From Streptomyces olivaceoviridis (GTDB taxonomy: Bacteria > Actinomycetota > Actinomycetes > Streptomycetales > Streptomycetaceae): 64,000 nucleotides of DNA. How positions within the stretch are numbered: position 1 is the stretch's first letter; each line of letters begins with the position of its first letter. Below the pieces are notes generated by a model. The model was not told the DNA's origin and did not search any database. It worked only from the letters and a program-made list of their open reading frames with translations. A program made the position numbers and the translations under genes. The stretch lies in the NCBI RefSeq assembly GCF_014650115.1, contig NZ_BMUI01000010.1, positions 186,001-250,000 of the forward strand, in the 5' to 3' direction. This document shows positions 1 to 8,343 of the stretch, piece by piece.

Positions 1-34
1 CGCGCATTCCTCGGCCTCCTTCGCCCACTACCCG

Positions 35-1327
35 TCATACGATCCGCAGCGACCACCACAGTGCCACCACCGCGACGGCGAGGGAGGACGGCACGGCGAG
101 CAGCCCGAGCCGGGTGAACTCGCGCAGGTCCACGTCGTGCTCGTGCTGGTGGACGATCCGCCGCCACAACAGCGTGGCCAGCGACCCGGCGTAGGTGAGG
201 TTGGGGCCGATGTTCACGCCGAGCAACACGGCCAGGACGGCCCCCGGGCCGGCGGGTGCCGCCAGCGGCAGCAGGACCAGGACCGCGGGCAGGTTGTTGA
301 TCAGGTTGGCCAGCAGGGCGGCCAGCGCGGCGATCCCGAGCAGCGCGGGCAGTCCGGTGCCGCCCGGCATCACCCGCCCGAGCACGTCCGCGAGCCCGTT
401 GTCGACCACCGCCCGCACCACGATGCCCAGTGCCAGCACGAACGCGAGGAAGGCCGGGGCCGCCGCCCGTACGACGCTCAGCGGACCCGCCTTACGGCGC
501 ACCAGCGCCCGCCCGGCCAGCACCAGCGCGCCCGCCGCGGCCACCCAGGCGGGCTCCACGCCGAACGCCGACGCCACCACGAACCCCGCCAGCGTGCAGC
601 CCACGGTCACCAGCGCGAACAGCGGCAGCTCGGGCGTCTCACCGGTGTCCCGGCCCGCCGGGGCCGCCGCCGCCAGGTCCCGGGCGAAGAACCGCCGGAA
701 CACCAGGTACTCGACGCCGATCGCGGCCAGCCACGGCAGTGCCATCAGCGCCGCGAACCGGGTGAAGCTCAGCCCGCTCGCCGCGAACGCCAGCAGGTTC
801 GTCAGGTTGGACACCGGCAGCAGCAGCGACGCCGTGTTCGACAGATGCGTACAGGCGTAGACGTGCGGCTTGGGCCGGACGCCCGTCCGCGCGGCCGTGG
901 CGAAGACCACCGGGGTGAGCAGCACGATCGTCGCGTCCAGGCTGAGGACGGCGGTGATGACCGACGCCAGCGCGAACACCGCCGTCAGCAGCCGCACCGG
1001 ACGGCCCGCCGCCCACCGCGCCGTCCACGCCCCGCACGCCTGGAACAGCCCGTCCACGTCACAGAAGTGGGCGAGCACCAGCACCGCCGCCAGGAACCCG
1101 ACCACCGGGCCGAGCCGCTCCACCTCGGCCCGCGCATGGCCGAGGGAGATCGCGCCGGTCGCGACGGCGATCCCGGCGGCGGGCACGGCCATGACCGCCT
1201 CCGGCCATCCGAAGGGCCGTACGACGGCCCAGGCCAGCACGGCGACCAGCAGTACGGCGGACAGGGCCTCGGCGAGCGGGGTGTTCAGGGCGGGTCCTTC
1301 CGGAGTGGATCGAGGGTGCCCGCCCAT
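35..1327 (-). CDS. ArsB/SLC13-type ion permease
   Basis: Polytopic membrane protein of about 430 residues with roughly ten to eleven hydrophobic spans. The segment NNLPAVLVLLPLA in the last third matches the conserved NNLP loop of ArsB/NhaD/SLC13 permeases, and the preceding half has the family's DATIVLLTP segment. It probably moves an anion or exchanges an ion across the cytoplasmic membrane; the substrate cannot be read from sequence, and no arsR or arsA lies beside it, so arsenite export is only one possibility. The ATG at 1327 (TTG at 1330) has no Shine-Dalgarno. A GGAAGGA sits about six bases before an in-frame CTG codon near 1289, so the true start may be that CTG, about 13 codons in. 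The gene runs to within 35 bases of the window edge. Confidence 0.85.
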   Translation of the reverse strand: MGGHPRSTPEGPALNTPLAEALSAVLLVAVLAWAVVRPFGWPEAVMAVPAAGIAVATGAISLGHARAEVERLGPVVGFLAAVLVLAHFCDVDGLFQACGAWTARWAAGRPVRLLTAVFALASVITAVLSLDATIVLLTPVVFATAARTGVRPKPHVYACTHLSNTASLLLPVSNLTNLLAFAASGLSFTRFAALMALPWLAAIGVEYLVFRRFFARDLAAAAPAGRDTGETPELPLFALVTVGCTLAGFVVASAFGVEPAWVAAAGALVLAGRALVRRKAGPLSVVRAAAPAFLAFVLALGIVVRAVVDNGLADVLGRVMPGGTGLPALLGIAALAALLANLINNLPAVLVLLPLAAPAGPGAVLAVLLGVNIGPNLTYAGSLATLLWRRIVHQHEHDVDLREFTRLGLLAVPSSLAVAVVALWWSLRIV

Positions 1328-1350
1328 CAAAACAGATGATTCCGAACGGG

Positions 1351-2592
1351 CTACGACGCCCCGGCGCCCGCCGCGCCCAGGAACTCCGCCCAGCCGCCAG
1401 CCGGGGACTGCCCGGGCACGAGCGTGCGCAGCTTGCGCAGCACCGCAGGGTCCTGCGCCTCCAGCCAGGCAACCAACTGCTTGAAGGACACGAACCGCAC
1501 TTCATCGTAGGTGGCCATCTTCCCGATCGCCTCCTCGACGGCGTCCATGTAGATGCCGCCGTTCCAGCGTTCGAAGTGGTTGCCGATGAAGAGGGGCGCG
1601 CGGTTGGACTCGTAGGCCCGCCGGAAACCGGCCAGGTAGGTGTCGCGGGCCTGGACGCGCCAGGTGTCGTACTGCGCGCGGTCGCCGAGCGGGTTCCCGC
1701 CGGACTGGTTGAACATCATGTTGTAGTCCATCGAGAGGACCTGGAAGGAGTGCCCGGCGAACGGTATGGACTGGAGCGGGAAGTCCCAGAGCCTGCCCCC
1801 CTGCACCTTGCCCGGCCAGACCTGGAGGCCGCCGGGGGAACTGGCGTCGTACTTCCAGCCGAGCGCGGCGGCGGTGGGCAGCAGTCGGGCCTGGCCCTCC
1901 AGACAGGGAGTACGGCCGCCGATCAGCTCCTTGCGGTAGTCGAAGGGCAACGGGTCGAGGTCGGTGAAGCCGGTGTTGGTCTTCCACTTCGTCACGAAGT
2001 CCACCGCCTGGTCGATCTCGCTGCGCCACTCGTCCGGGGACCAGTTGCGCACGCCGGTCGCCCCGCAGAAGTGCCCGTTGAAGTGGGTGCCGATCTCATG
2101 GCCCTCCAGCCAGGCCGCGCGCACCTGCTGGAGCGTGGCGTGGATGTGCCGGTCGGCGAGGTAGCCGATCGCGGAGGCGCCGACCGGGTGCTGCGGCGGC
2201 CGGTACAGGTGCTTCTTGGACTCGGGCAGGGTGTAGATGCCGCTGAGGAAGAACGTCATCCCGGCGCCGTGGTCGGCGGCCACCTTGCGGAACCGGGAGA
2301 ACAGCTTGTTGCTCAGCTCGCCCGCGCCGTCCCACGAGAACACCACGAACTGCGGGGGCCGCCGGCCCGGACGCAGCCGCTCCGGCTCCGGCTGGTGCGG
2401 CTGGGCGCCGGTGTCTGCGGTGGAGCCGTCGCCGATCGGCTTCACCGGCCGGGCCTGCGCGGTGCCCTTCCCGTCCGCCGGGTCCGGCCCACCGGTCCTC
2501 AGGCCGGTGCCGGAGGAGCAGGCGGCCAGTGTCCCGAGGGCGCCCGCCACCGCCCCGGACGCCAGCATCCGCCTGCGTGAGATCCCGCTCAT
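1351..2592 (-). CDS. Tat-exported lipoprotein with divergent polysaccharide-deacetylase fold
   Basis: 413 residues. The N terminus has a twin-arginine motif (SRRRML, residues 5-10) followed by a hydrophobic stretch and a lipobox LAAC with lipidation at Cys25, so it is predicted to be folded in the cytosol, exported by Tat and anchored outside the membrane. After a Pro/Gly-rich linker the catalytic domain has VVFSWDG in place of the usual TFDDG and THFNGH as the HxxxH metal motif, leaving one Asp and two His of the metal triad. The late GNHFERWNGG segment is also typical of this divergent group. A polysaccharide or wall-modifying hydrolase is likely but the substrate is unknown. GGGGAG lies just upstream of the ATG at 2592; the open frame continues upstream but without a better start. 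Confidence 0.82.
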   Translation of the reverse strand: MSGISRRRMLASGAVAGALGTLAACSSGTGLRTGGPDPADGKGTAQARPVKPIGDGSTADTGAQPHQPEPERLRPGRRPPQFVVFSWDGAGELSNKLFSRFRKVAADHGAGMTFFLSGIYTLPESKKHLYRPPQHPVGASAIGYLADRHIHATLQQVRAAWLEGHEIGTHFNGHFCGATGVRNWSPDEWRSEIDQAVDFVTKWKTNTGFTDLDPLPFDYRKELIGGRTPCLEGQARLLPTAAALGWKYDASSPGGLQVWPGKVQGGRLWDFPLQSIPFAGHSFQVLSMDYNMMFNQSGGNPLGDRAQYDTWRVQARDTYLAGFRRAYESNRAPLFIGNHFERWNGGIYMDAVEEAIGKMATYDEVRFVSFKQLVAWLEAQDPAVLRKLRTLVPGQSPAGGWAEFLGAAGAGAS

Positions 2593-2757
2593 CTTCTCCC
2601 CGATTCCCTGGTCACGGCCCCTGGTGGGGGCCACTTCGCTGTGCGGTCGACCGGGTTCGATGACCGGGGGGCGGGAAAAGATCGCGGATCGCGGCGGCTG
2701 TTGCCGTCCTGTGACAGTTGTGGCGCCAGCATGACAAACGCGGCCGGCGCCGACGTG

Positions 2758-2797
2758 GCGGACCCCGCTGCCTCGGGGGAGTGACAGCGGGGTCCGC
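2758..2797 (-). terminator. Hairpin terminator after DUF4232 gene
   Basis: Perfect 13-bp inverted repeat (2758-2770 against 2785-2797) with a 14-base loop, 16 bases beyond the stop of the minus-strand lipoprotein gene. No U-tract, as is usual in actinomycetes. Confidence 0.7.
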
Positions 2798-2813
2798 GCG
2801 CGGGGGCGTCGGG

Positions 2814-3521
2814 TCAGGAGGGCCCGGCGCCGGGGGTGAACACCGTCAGACGGACGGTCGAGGAGTTGCCGGAGACCGGCACGGAGCCGCCCTTCCAGAC
2901 CACCTTGACCTGGTCCCGCTCGTCCGGCGGGGTCACCAGCAGCGCGGCCGGCGTGGCCGTCTTCGCCCCGCTGACCCCCGGGTTGGAGAAGGTCAGCCCC
3001 GCCCAGGCGCTCTGCCCGGGCTTGAGCGTGACGGTCACCGGGGTGCCCGGGGACCGCTGGGGGTCCGGACCGAGCTGGTCCCCGGAGGCGCCCACGAAGG
3101 CCGCGCCCGGATAACCGTGCAGGGTGCAGGTCCGGGCGGAGGCGTTGGTGAGGACCACGGGGAAGTTCTCCTGGCCGGCGCCCGGGTCGTTGCGGCCCAC
3201 GGAGGCGCGCAGCTCGGAGGTGTGGCAGCGGGTGCTCGCCGCGGCCGTGGCGCTCGTGGCCGTGGCGCCGCCCGGGGACGCCGTCGTCCGGGGCGCGGCC
3301 GGCGAGCCGGTGCCGGTGGCGGAGGAGGCCGTGGCGGGCGGCGCCGGGCTCGTCGTGCCGTCTGTCGCGGGGGCTGCCGTACCCGAGACGGTGGCCGGGG
3401 CGTCGCCCTGCGCGCTCGTGCCGTTGCCGCAGGCGGTCAGCAGGCCCAGCACGGCGACCGTGCTCACGAGCAGGGCCCCGTGCCGCGCGGACCGGGGGGC
3501 GGACCGGGGGGTGTACACCAT
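2814..3521 (-). CDS. DUF4232 lipoprotein
   Basis: 235 residues. The signal peptide ends with a lipobox LTAC (Cys31), followed by a Thr/Ala/Gly/Ser-rich linker of about 70 residues and then a C-terminal domain with two cysteines (RCHTSEL and RTCTLHGYP), the hallmark of DUF4232 proteins of streptomycetes. It should be anchored to the outer face of the membrane; the biochemical role of the family is unknown. I chose the ATG at 3521 because AGGAG lies 11 bases upstream; GTG 3533 and TTG 3530 overlap or abut that Shine-Dalgarno and are less likely. It is probably monocistronic, with a strong hairpin directly after it. Confidence 0.85.
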   Translation of the reverse strand: MVYTPRSAPRSARHGALLVSTVAVLGLLTACGNGTSAQGDAPATVSGTAAPATDGTTSPAPPATASSATGTGSPAAPRTTASPGGATATSATAAASTRCHTSELRASVGRNDPGAGQENFPVVLTNASARTCTLHGYPGAAFVGASGDQLGPDPQRSPGTPVTVTLKPGQSAWAGLTFSNPGVSGAKTATPAALLVTPPDERDQVKVVWKGGSVPVSGNSSTVRLTVFTPGAGPS

Positions 3522-3682
3522 GTCGCTCAACACTCCTGGAGGTCACGGCACGCGACGGGAACGCGTGCCTACGGCGCCGGGTGCGCCGTCCTCTCCGTCC
3601 GATGCACGGACCGCCGGAAAAGTTCGGGACGCGCCGGGTTCTGTCGTGTTCTCTTCCCCGCCCCGCCCCCGGGCAGGCGCGT

Positions 3683-5074
3683 TCAGGCCACCCGCAGCGA
3701 GCGGAGCACGCCGTCGGTGGCGCCGCCGTCACCCCGCTCGCGCACCTGTACGTACACCTGCGACCGCGCCGCCCCGCCCGCCGGTGCCAGCGCGGACTCG
3801 GTGATCGAGCCGCCGTCCGGGCAGCCGCTCCAGGACCGGACCAGCCCGTGCCAGTCGGGGTCCGTGAAGCTGTGGGCGCCCGCGTAGCGGCAGCCGGGGT
3901 GCGCGAGCGCCTTCACCTTCGCGGTGACGTCGCCGCGCCCGCCGACCCCGACGAACACCCCGTCCACGGCGGCCTTCGGATCGGACCAGCGGGACAGGTC
4001 GTCGGCCACCACGAGACCCGGTTCGTGGCCCGCCGGCAGCCCGAGCGCGTGCGGGTCCCAGCCGGAGTCGCGCAGCTCGCGGCCCCAGCCGGCGGGCACC
4101 CGGAGGGTCACCCGCCCGGTGGCGTCCGCGATGCGCACCCCGTCGTCCGTGCCGTCGTCCCGGTGCAGCGCCACGGTCACCGTGACCGCGGCGGCCGTGG
4201 CGGCGAGGACCGCGGCCACGGCCAGCGTCACGGTGTTGAGCCGGCCGCGCACCCCGTCCAGGCGCCGCGCGGGCCGCACCGACGGACCCGCGGCCAGCCG
4301 CTCCAGCTCGTGGGCGAACGCCAGGGCGCCGGGCCAGCGCCGCGCCCGGTCCGGCTCCAGCGCGCGCAGCAGCGCCCGCTCCACGTCCGCGGCGAGCTCC
4401 GGCCGCAGCCGCCGGGGCGGCACCACCTTCCCCGGCGGGCCCGGGACGGTCCCGGTGAGCAGTTCGTAGCCGACCGCGCCCAGGCTGTAGACGTCCGCCC
4501 GCTCGTCTATGCCCTCGCCCGGCTCGGCCTGCTCCGGCGGCTGGTAGCCCGCCGAACCGGCCGCCAGGGTCAGCACCGACGCCTGCGCGAGGCTCTTGGC
4601 CAGCCCCAGGTCGGCCAGCAGCACCCGGCGGGTGCCGTCCGGGGCGGTGTGCAGCAGCACATTGGTCGGCTTGATGTCGCGGTGGACGATGCCCGCCTCG
4701 TGCAGCGCGGCGGCGCCGCGCGCGGCCTCGGCGGTCAGCGCGAGCGCCTCCCGCACCGGCAGCGGGCCGCCCGCCGGCAGATCGGCGAGGGTCCCGCCGG
4801 CGGCGTACTCCATCACGAAGTACGGCCTGCCGTCCGGGAGTTCCCCGATGTCGTAGACCTGCACCACCCGGCTGGACCCGGCCCGGCGCAGCAGCCGCGC
4901 CTCGGACAGGAAGCGCTCCCTGATGTCGAGCCGGTGCGACCAGTTCTCGGCGAGGACCTTCACCGCCACGGGGGCCTGGAGCTCGGGGTCGTGCGCGAGC
5001 CACACCGTGGCGAAGGCGCCGCTGCCCAGCGGCCGTTCGAGGCGGTGGCGGCCGATCCGCTCCAGGGGGTGCAT
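3683..5074 (-). CDS. Membrane-anchored Ser/Thr protein kinase
   Basis: 463 residues. The N-terminal kinase domain (about 10-265) shows a glycine loop GSGAFATV (17-24), the catalytic Lys in VAVKVL (Lys39), the catalytic loop HRDIKPTN (131-138) and DLG (155-157) in place of DFG; the substitution keeps the Mg-binding Asp. A single membrane span lies at about 280-305, followed by an extracellular domain of about 150 residues with two cysteines but no PASTA repeats. It is a Hanks-type PknB-like receptor kinase. Its start is only 47 bp from the divergent ECF sigma-factor start and no anti-sigma gene is present, suggesting that the pair works together. There is no Shine-Dalgarno before the ATG, so the mRNA may be leaderless. 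Confidence 0.93.
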   Translation of the reverse strand: MHPLERIGRHRLERPLGSGAFATVWLAHDPELQAPVAVKVLAENWSHRLDIRERFLSEARLLRRAGSSRVVQVYDIGELPDGRPYFVMEYAAGGTLADLPAGGPLPVREALALTAEAARGAAALHEAGIVHRDIKPTNVLLHTAPDGTRRVLLADLGLAKSLAQASVLTLAAGSAGYQPPEQAEPGEGIDERADVYSLGAVGYELLTGTVPGPPGKVVPPRRLRPELAADVERALLRALEPDRARRWPGALAFAHELERLAAGPSVRPARRLDGVRGRLNTVTLAVAAVLAATAAAVTVTVALHRDDGTDDGVRIADATGRVTLRVPAGWGRELRDSGWDPHALGLPAGHEPGLVVADDLSRWSDPKAAVDGVFVGVGGRGDVTAKVKALAHPGCRYAGAHSFTDPDWHGLVRSWSGCPDGGSITESALAPAGGAARSQVYVQVRERGDGGATDGVLRSLRVA

Positions 5075-5121
5075 ACGACTATCATGCCTGGCCTGAGATC
5101 GACTTGGAGGGGGGCCCGTCC

Positions 5122-5670
5122 GTGCAGGACCAGGCGCCGACGGAAGACCTCGCCCGGCGCGCCGCGGCCGGCGACAGCGGGGCCCTGGACCGGCTGCTGA
5201 CCGAGATCCGGCCCGAGGTCGTGCGCCGTTGCGCGCGCTTCCTGCCCTGCCGGGAGGACGCCGAGGAGGCCGCGCAGGACGTGCTGCTCCAGGTCGCCCG
5301 GCACATCACCGGCTTCCAGGGCCGCAGCCGCTTCGGCACCTGGCTGTACACCGTCGTCGCCAACTGCTGCCGGCAGAAGTACCGCGAGCTGAAACGGCGG
5401 GCCGCCGAACAGCCCGCGGCCATCGAGCCCGCACACGCCGTCGACCCGCGCACCACCAGCGTCATCGCCGGCTCCCGGGTGGATCTGCTGGAGGCCCTGG
5501 ACCGGCTGGAGCGCGAGCATCCGCATCTGGTGGCGCCGCTGGTCTACCGGGACATCTGCCAACTGGACTACGCCGAGGCCGCCGAGCGCGCGGGCATCCC
5601 GCTCGGCACCCTCAAGTCCCGGCTGCACGAGGCCCGCAAACAGGTGCGGCCCTGGCTGGCCGCCTCCTGA
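5122..5670 (+). CDS. ECF-type RNA polymerase sigma factor
   Basis: 182 residues. Region 2 is visible at about 20-85 (DAEEAAQDVLLQVARH, then GFQGRSRFGTWLYTVVANCCRQ) and region 4 at about 125-175, ending in the helix-turn-helix AGIPLGTLKSRLHEARKQVR. It should direct core RNA polymerase to a dedicated promoter set. I chose GTG 5122 because GGAGG at 5106-5110 is 11 bases upstream; the TTG at 5104 overlaps that site. No zinc-binding anti-sigma gene follows. The neighbour on one side is a divergent transmembrane kinase and on the other, 15 bp beyond and convergent, a PP2C phosphatase, so control by phosphorylation is an attractive inference. Confidence 0.92.
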   Translation: MQDQAPTEDLARRAAAGDSGALDRLLTEIRPEVVRRCARFLPCREDAEEAAQDVLLQVARHITGFQGRSRFGTWLYTVVANCCRQKYRELKRRAAEQPAAIEPAHAVDPRTTSVIAGSRVDLLEALDRLEREHPHLVAPLVYRDICQLDYAEAAERAGIPLGTLKSRLHEARKQVRPWLAAS

Positions 5671-5685
5671 GACGCGGCCCCGCGC

Positions 5686-8067
5686 CTACCGGTCCTCCTC
5701 GTACAGCGGCAGCTCGGCCCAGATCGTCTTGCCGTCGGGGGTGTGCCGGCTGCCCCAGCGCTGGGTGAGCTGGGCGACCAGCAGCAGGCCCCGGCCGCCC
5801 TCGTCGAAGGTCTTCGCCCGGCGCAGGTGCGGCGCGGTGTGGCTGGTGTCGGAGACCTCGCAGATCAGCGTGGTCGCGTCGTGGATCAGCCGGAGCCGGA
5901 TCGGCCGCGCCCCGTACCGGATGGCGTTGGTGACCAGCTCGCTGACCACCAGCTCCGCCGTGAACGTCGCCTCGCTCAGCGACCAGGCGTCCAGCTGGTC
6001 CACGACCTGCTTGCGGATCGGCGCGACCAGCGCCGGGTCGGCGGGGATGTCCCAGGTCGCCACCTGCGAGGCGGGCAGGCCCCGGGTGCGGGCCAGCAGC
6101 AGCGCCACGTCGTCCGGCGCGGCCCCGCCCGGGAGCAGGGCGTGCAGGACACCGTCGCACGCCTCGTCCAGGGAGTCCGTGTCCCGCCGCAGCGCCCGGT
6201 ACAGCAGCTCGCGGCTGGCGTCCAGGTCCCGCTCCCGGGACTGCACCAGACCGTCCGTGTACAGGGCGAGGACGGTGCCCTCGGGCAGGTCCACCTCCGT
6301 GGACTCGAACGGCAGCCCGCCGAGGCCCAGCGGGGGACCGGCGGGCAGGTCGAGCAGCTGCGGCCGGCCGCCCGGCCGCAGCAGCACGGGCGGCGGATGC
6401 CCGGCGCGGGCCAGCGCGCAGCGGCGGGACACCGGGTCGTAGACGGCGTACAGGCAGGTCGCGCCGACCTCCCCCGGGCTGCCCTCGGCGCCGGCGTCCT
6501 CCGACAGCCGCAGCACCAGGTCGTCCAGGTGGGTGAGCAGCTCGTCCGGGGCCAGGTCGATGTCGGCGAGGGTACGCACGGCGGTGCGGAGCCGGCCCAT
6601 GGTGGCCGAGGCCTGGATGCCGTGCCCGACGACGTCCCCGACGACCATCGCGACCCGCAGCCCGGACAGCGGGATCACATCGAACCAGTCCCCGCCCACG
6701 CCGGCCCGCGCGGCCGGCAGATAGCGGGAGGAGGCGTCCAGCGCGGCCGTGCGCGGCAGCGAGCGGGGCAGCAGGCTGCGCTGGAGCGCGAGCGCAGTCT
6801 CCCGCTCGCGCGAGTAGCGGCGGGCGTTGTCGATGCAGACGGCCGCCCGCGCGGTGATCTCCTCGGCCAGCAGCACGTCGTCCGCGGTGAAGGGGTCCGG
6901 GCTGCGGTGCCGGGTGAGCACCGCGACCCCGAGGGTGAGTCCGCGGGCCTGGATCGGCACCGACATCGAGGAGTGGATGCCGTACCGCCGCACCCGCTCG
7001 CCGCGCACCGGGTGCCAGGCCAGCCACTGGTCCAGGTCACCGGCGGACACGGTGGCGGTGATCGTGCGGCCCGCGGTCAGCGAGTCGGCCTGGGGGGAGA
7101 GGGCCGGGTACTCCTCCGTCGTCCCGGGCCGGACCACCACCTCGGGCAGGTCCGGCAGCACCGACTGGTGGGCGGCGCGGCGCAGCCGTACCGGCGCGGT
7201 GATGCGGGCCGGGGGCTCATCGCCGTACTCCTGCGGGTCCAGCAGGTCGATGGTGACGAAGTCGGCGAGCGCGGGCACGCACATGTCGGCCAGCTCCTGT
7301 GCGGTACGCGTGACGTCGAGCGTGGTCCCGATGCGCACGCTGGCCTCGTTGAGCAGTTGCAGCCGCTGCCGGGCGCGGTGGTTGTCGGTGATGTCGTGCG
7401 CGGCCAGGCACACGCCCCGGACCCGGCCGGCCGGGTCCCGGACCGGCGCCATGCTGGCGAGCCAGGCGTGGGCCCGGTCCTCGCCGCCGGTGCGCATGAA
7501 GGTCTGCACGTCCAGGGGCCGGCCCGAGGTCAGCACCCGGAGCATGCTCTCCTCCAGCTCCTCGCTGTGCGGTCTGCCGCCGATCTCCGCGAGCCGCAGC
7601 CCCCGTACCCGCGCCTCGGGCAGCCCGACGACGCCGGCCATCGCCTCGTTCATCCGGCGCAGCCGCAGCCGGTCGTCGTACACGGCGACCGGGCACGGCG
7701 ACTGGATCAGGCCCGCCTCGGTGAGCGGGTCGTCCCCGGCGGGCGGATCGGTGCCGGTGAGCGGGGTGACCACCAGCCAGTCACCGGGGTGCCCGTCGTG
7801 CGGCGGGCGGTGGTGGGCGAGCAGCCACACGAGGACGGTACGGCCGTCCCGGTGGCGCAATCCGACCGTCCCCGCCCAGCGGGGGCCCGTGGGCGGCACC
7901 GGGATGCCGGCGTCGGCCAGCAGCTCGGCGGCGGGACGGCCCAGGACGGCGTCGGCCGGGTGGCCGAGCAGGCGGCGGGCGCCCTCGTTCCACTCCACCA
8001 GCGTTCCGTCGTGGCCGATGACAGCCCGGGCCGTCGCCGCATCGTCGAACGGATAGACCCGGCTCAT
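5686..8067 (-). CDS. PAS-PAS-GAF-SpoIIE phosphatase-HATPase regulator
   Basis: 793 residues and no membrane span. Domains in order: PAS (about 10-105), PAS (about 120-240), GAF (about 260-420), PP2C/SpoIIE phosphatase (about 440-650, with GGDWFDV, VGDVVGHG and the terminal YTDGLVQSRE motifs), and an anti-sigma-type HATPase (about 670-790, with SELVTNAIRYG and GRGLLLVAQ). Proteins of this plan sense a signal through PAS/GAF, dephosphorylate an anti-sigma antagonist and may phosphorylate one through the kinase-like domain. The ATG at 8067 has GGGAG eight bases upstream; the frame is open further upstream (to 8187) but without comparable support. It is convergent with the ECF sigma gene, whose stop is 15 bp away. 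Confidence 0.92.
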   Translation of the reverse strand: MSRVYPFDDAATARAVIGHDGTLVEWNEGARRLLGHPADAVLGRPAAELLADAGIPVPPTGPRWAGTVGLRHRDGRTVLVWLLAHHRPPHDGHPGDWLVVTPLTGTDPPAGDDPLTEAGLIQSPCPVAVYDDRLRLRRMNEAMAGVVGLPEARVRGLRLAEIGGRPHSEELEESMLRVLTSGRPLDVQTFMRTGGEDRAHAWLASMAPVRDPAGRVRGVCLAAHDITDNHRARQRLQLLNEASVRIGTTLDVTRTAQELADMCVPALADFVTIDLLDPQEYGDEPPARITAPVRLRRAAHQSVLPDLPEVVVRPGTTEEYPALSPQADSLTAGRTITATVSAGDLDQWLAWHPVRGERVRRYGIHSSMSVPIQARGLTLGVAVLTRHRSPDPFTADDVLLAEEITARAAVCIDNARRYSRERETALALQRSLLPRSLPRTAALDASSRYLPAARAGVGGDWFDVIPLSGLRVAMVVGDVVGHGIQASATMGRLRTAVRTLADIDLAPDELLTHLDDLVLRLSEDAGAEGSPGEVGATCLYAVYDPVSRRCALARAGHPPPVLLRPGGRPQLLDLPAGPPLGLGGLPFESTEVDLPEGTVLALYTDGLVQSRERDLDASRELLYRALRRDTDSLDEACDGVLHALLPGGAAPDDVALLLARTRGLPASQVATWDIPADPALVAPIRKQVVDQLDAWSLSEATFTAELVVSELVTNAIRYGARPIRLRLIHDATTLICEVSDTSHTAPHLRRAKTFDEGGRGLLLVAQLTQRWGSRHTPDGKTIWAELPLYEEDR

Positions 8068-8255
8068 CGTCGCCGCTCCCAAGCGCACACTCACAGTGAA
8101 CAGGTGGCACCACTCGTGTACCAGCCTAGTGCTTCGCACCCGCCCATGAGCCCCGATTCCCGGCCGCCGGGCCGACCCGTCGAACACGCCGGGGGACGGT
8201 CAAGGGGCACATCCGGCCGATGTGCCGCCGACGGTACTCGCAGGGTTCCGGACCT

Positions 8256-8286
8256 TTGACGATCGTGTGTGGCTGAACGTCAGAAT
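8256..8286 (+). promoter_or_regulatory. Candidate promoter for the GH2 gene
   Basis: TTGACG at 8256-8261 and CAGAAT at 8281-8286, with 19 bases between them, in a locally AT-rich stretch (8255-8320) between the divergent regulator and glycosidase genes. The spacing is longer than ideal, so this is tentative. Confidence 0.3.
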
Positions 8287-8343
8287 CTGTTTGTTCGCGA
8301 TCAGTTATGAGTATTTCTGGGCCCTGATGAGGGAGAGCCGCCC

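Noticed and set aside
1336-2580. Plus-strand open frame opposite the lipoprotein gene
   Set aside because: It is a shadow of the deacetylase-like lipoprotein, with no ribosome site and no family features.
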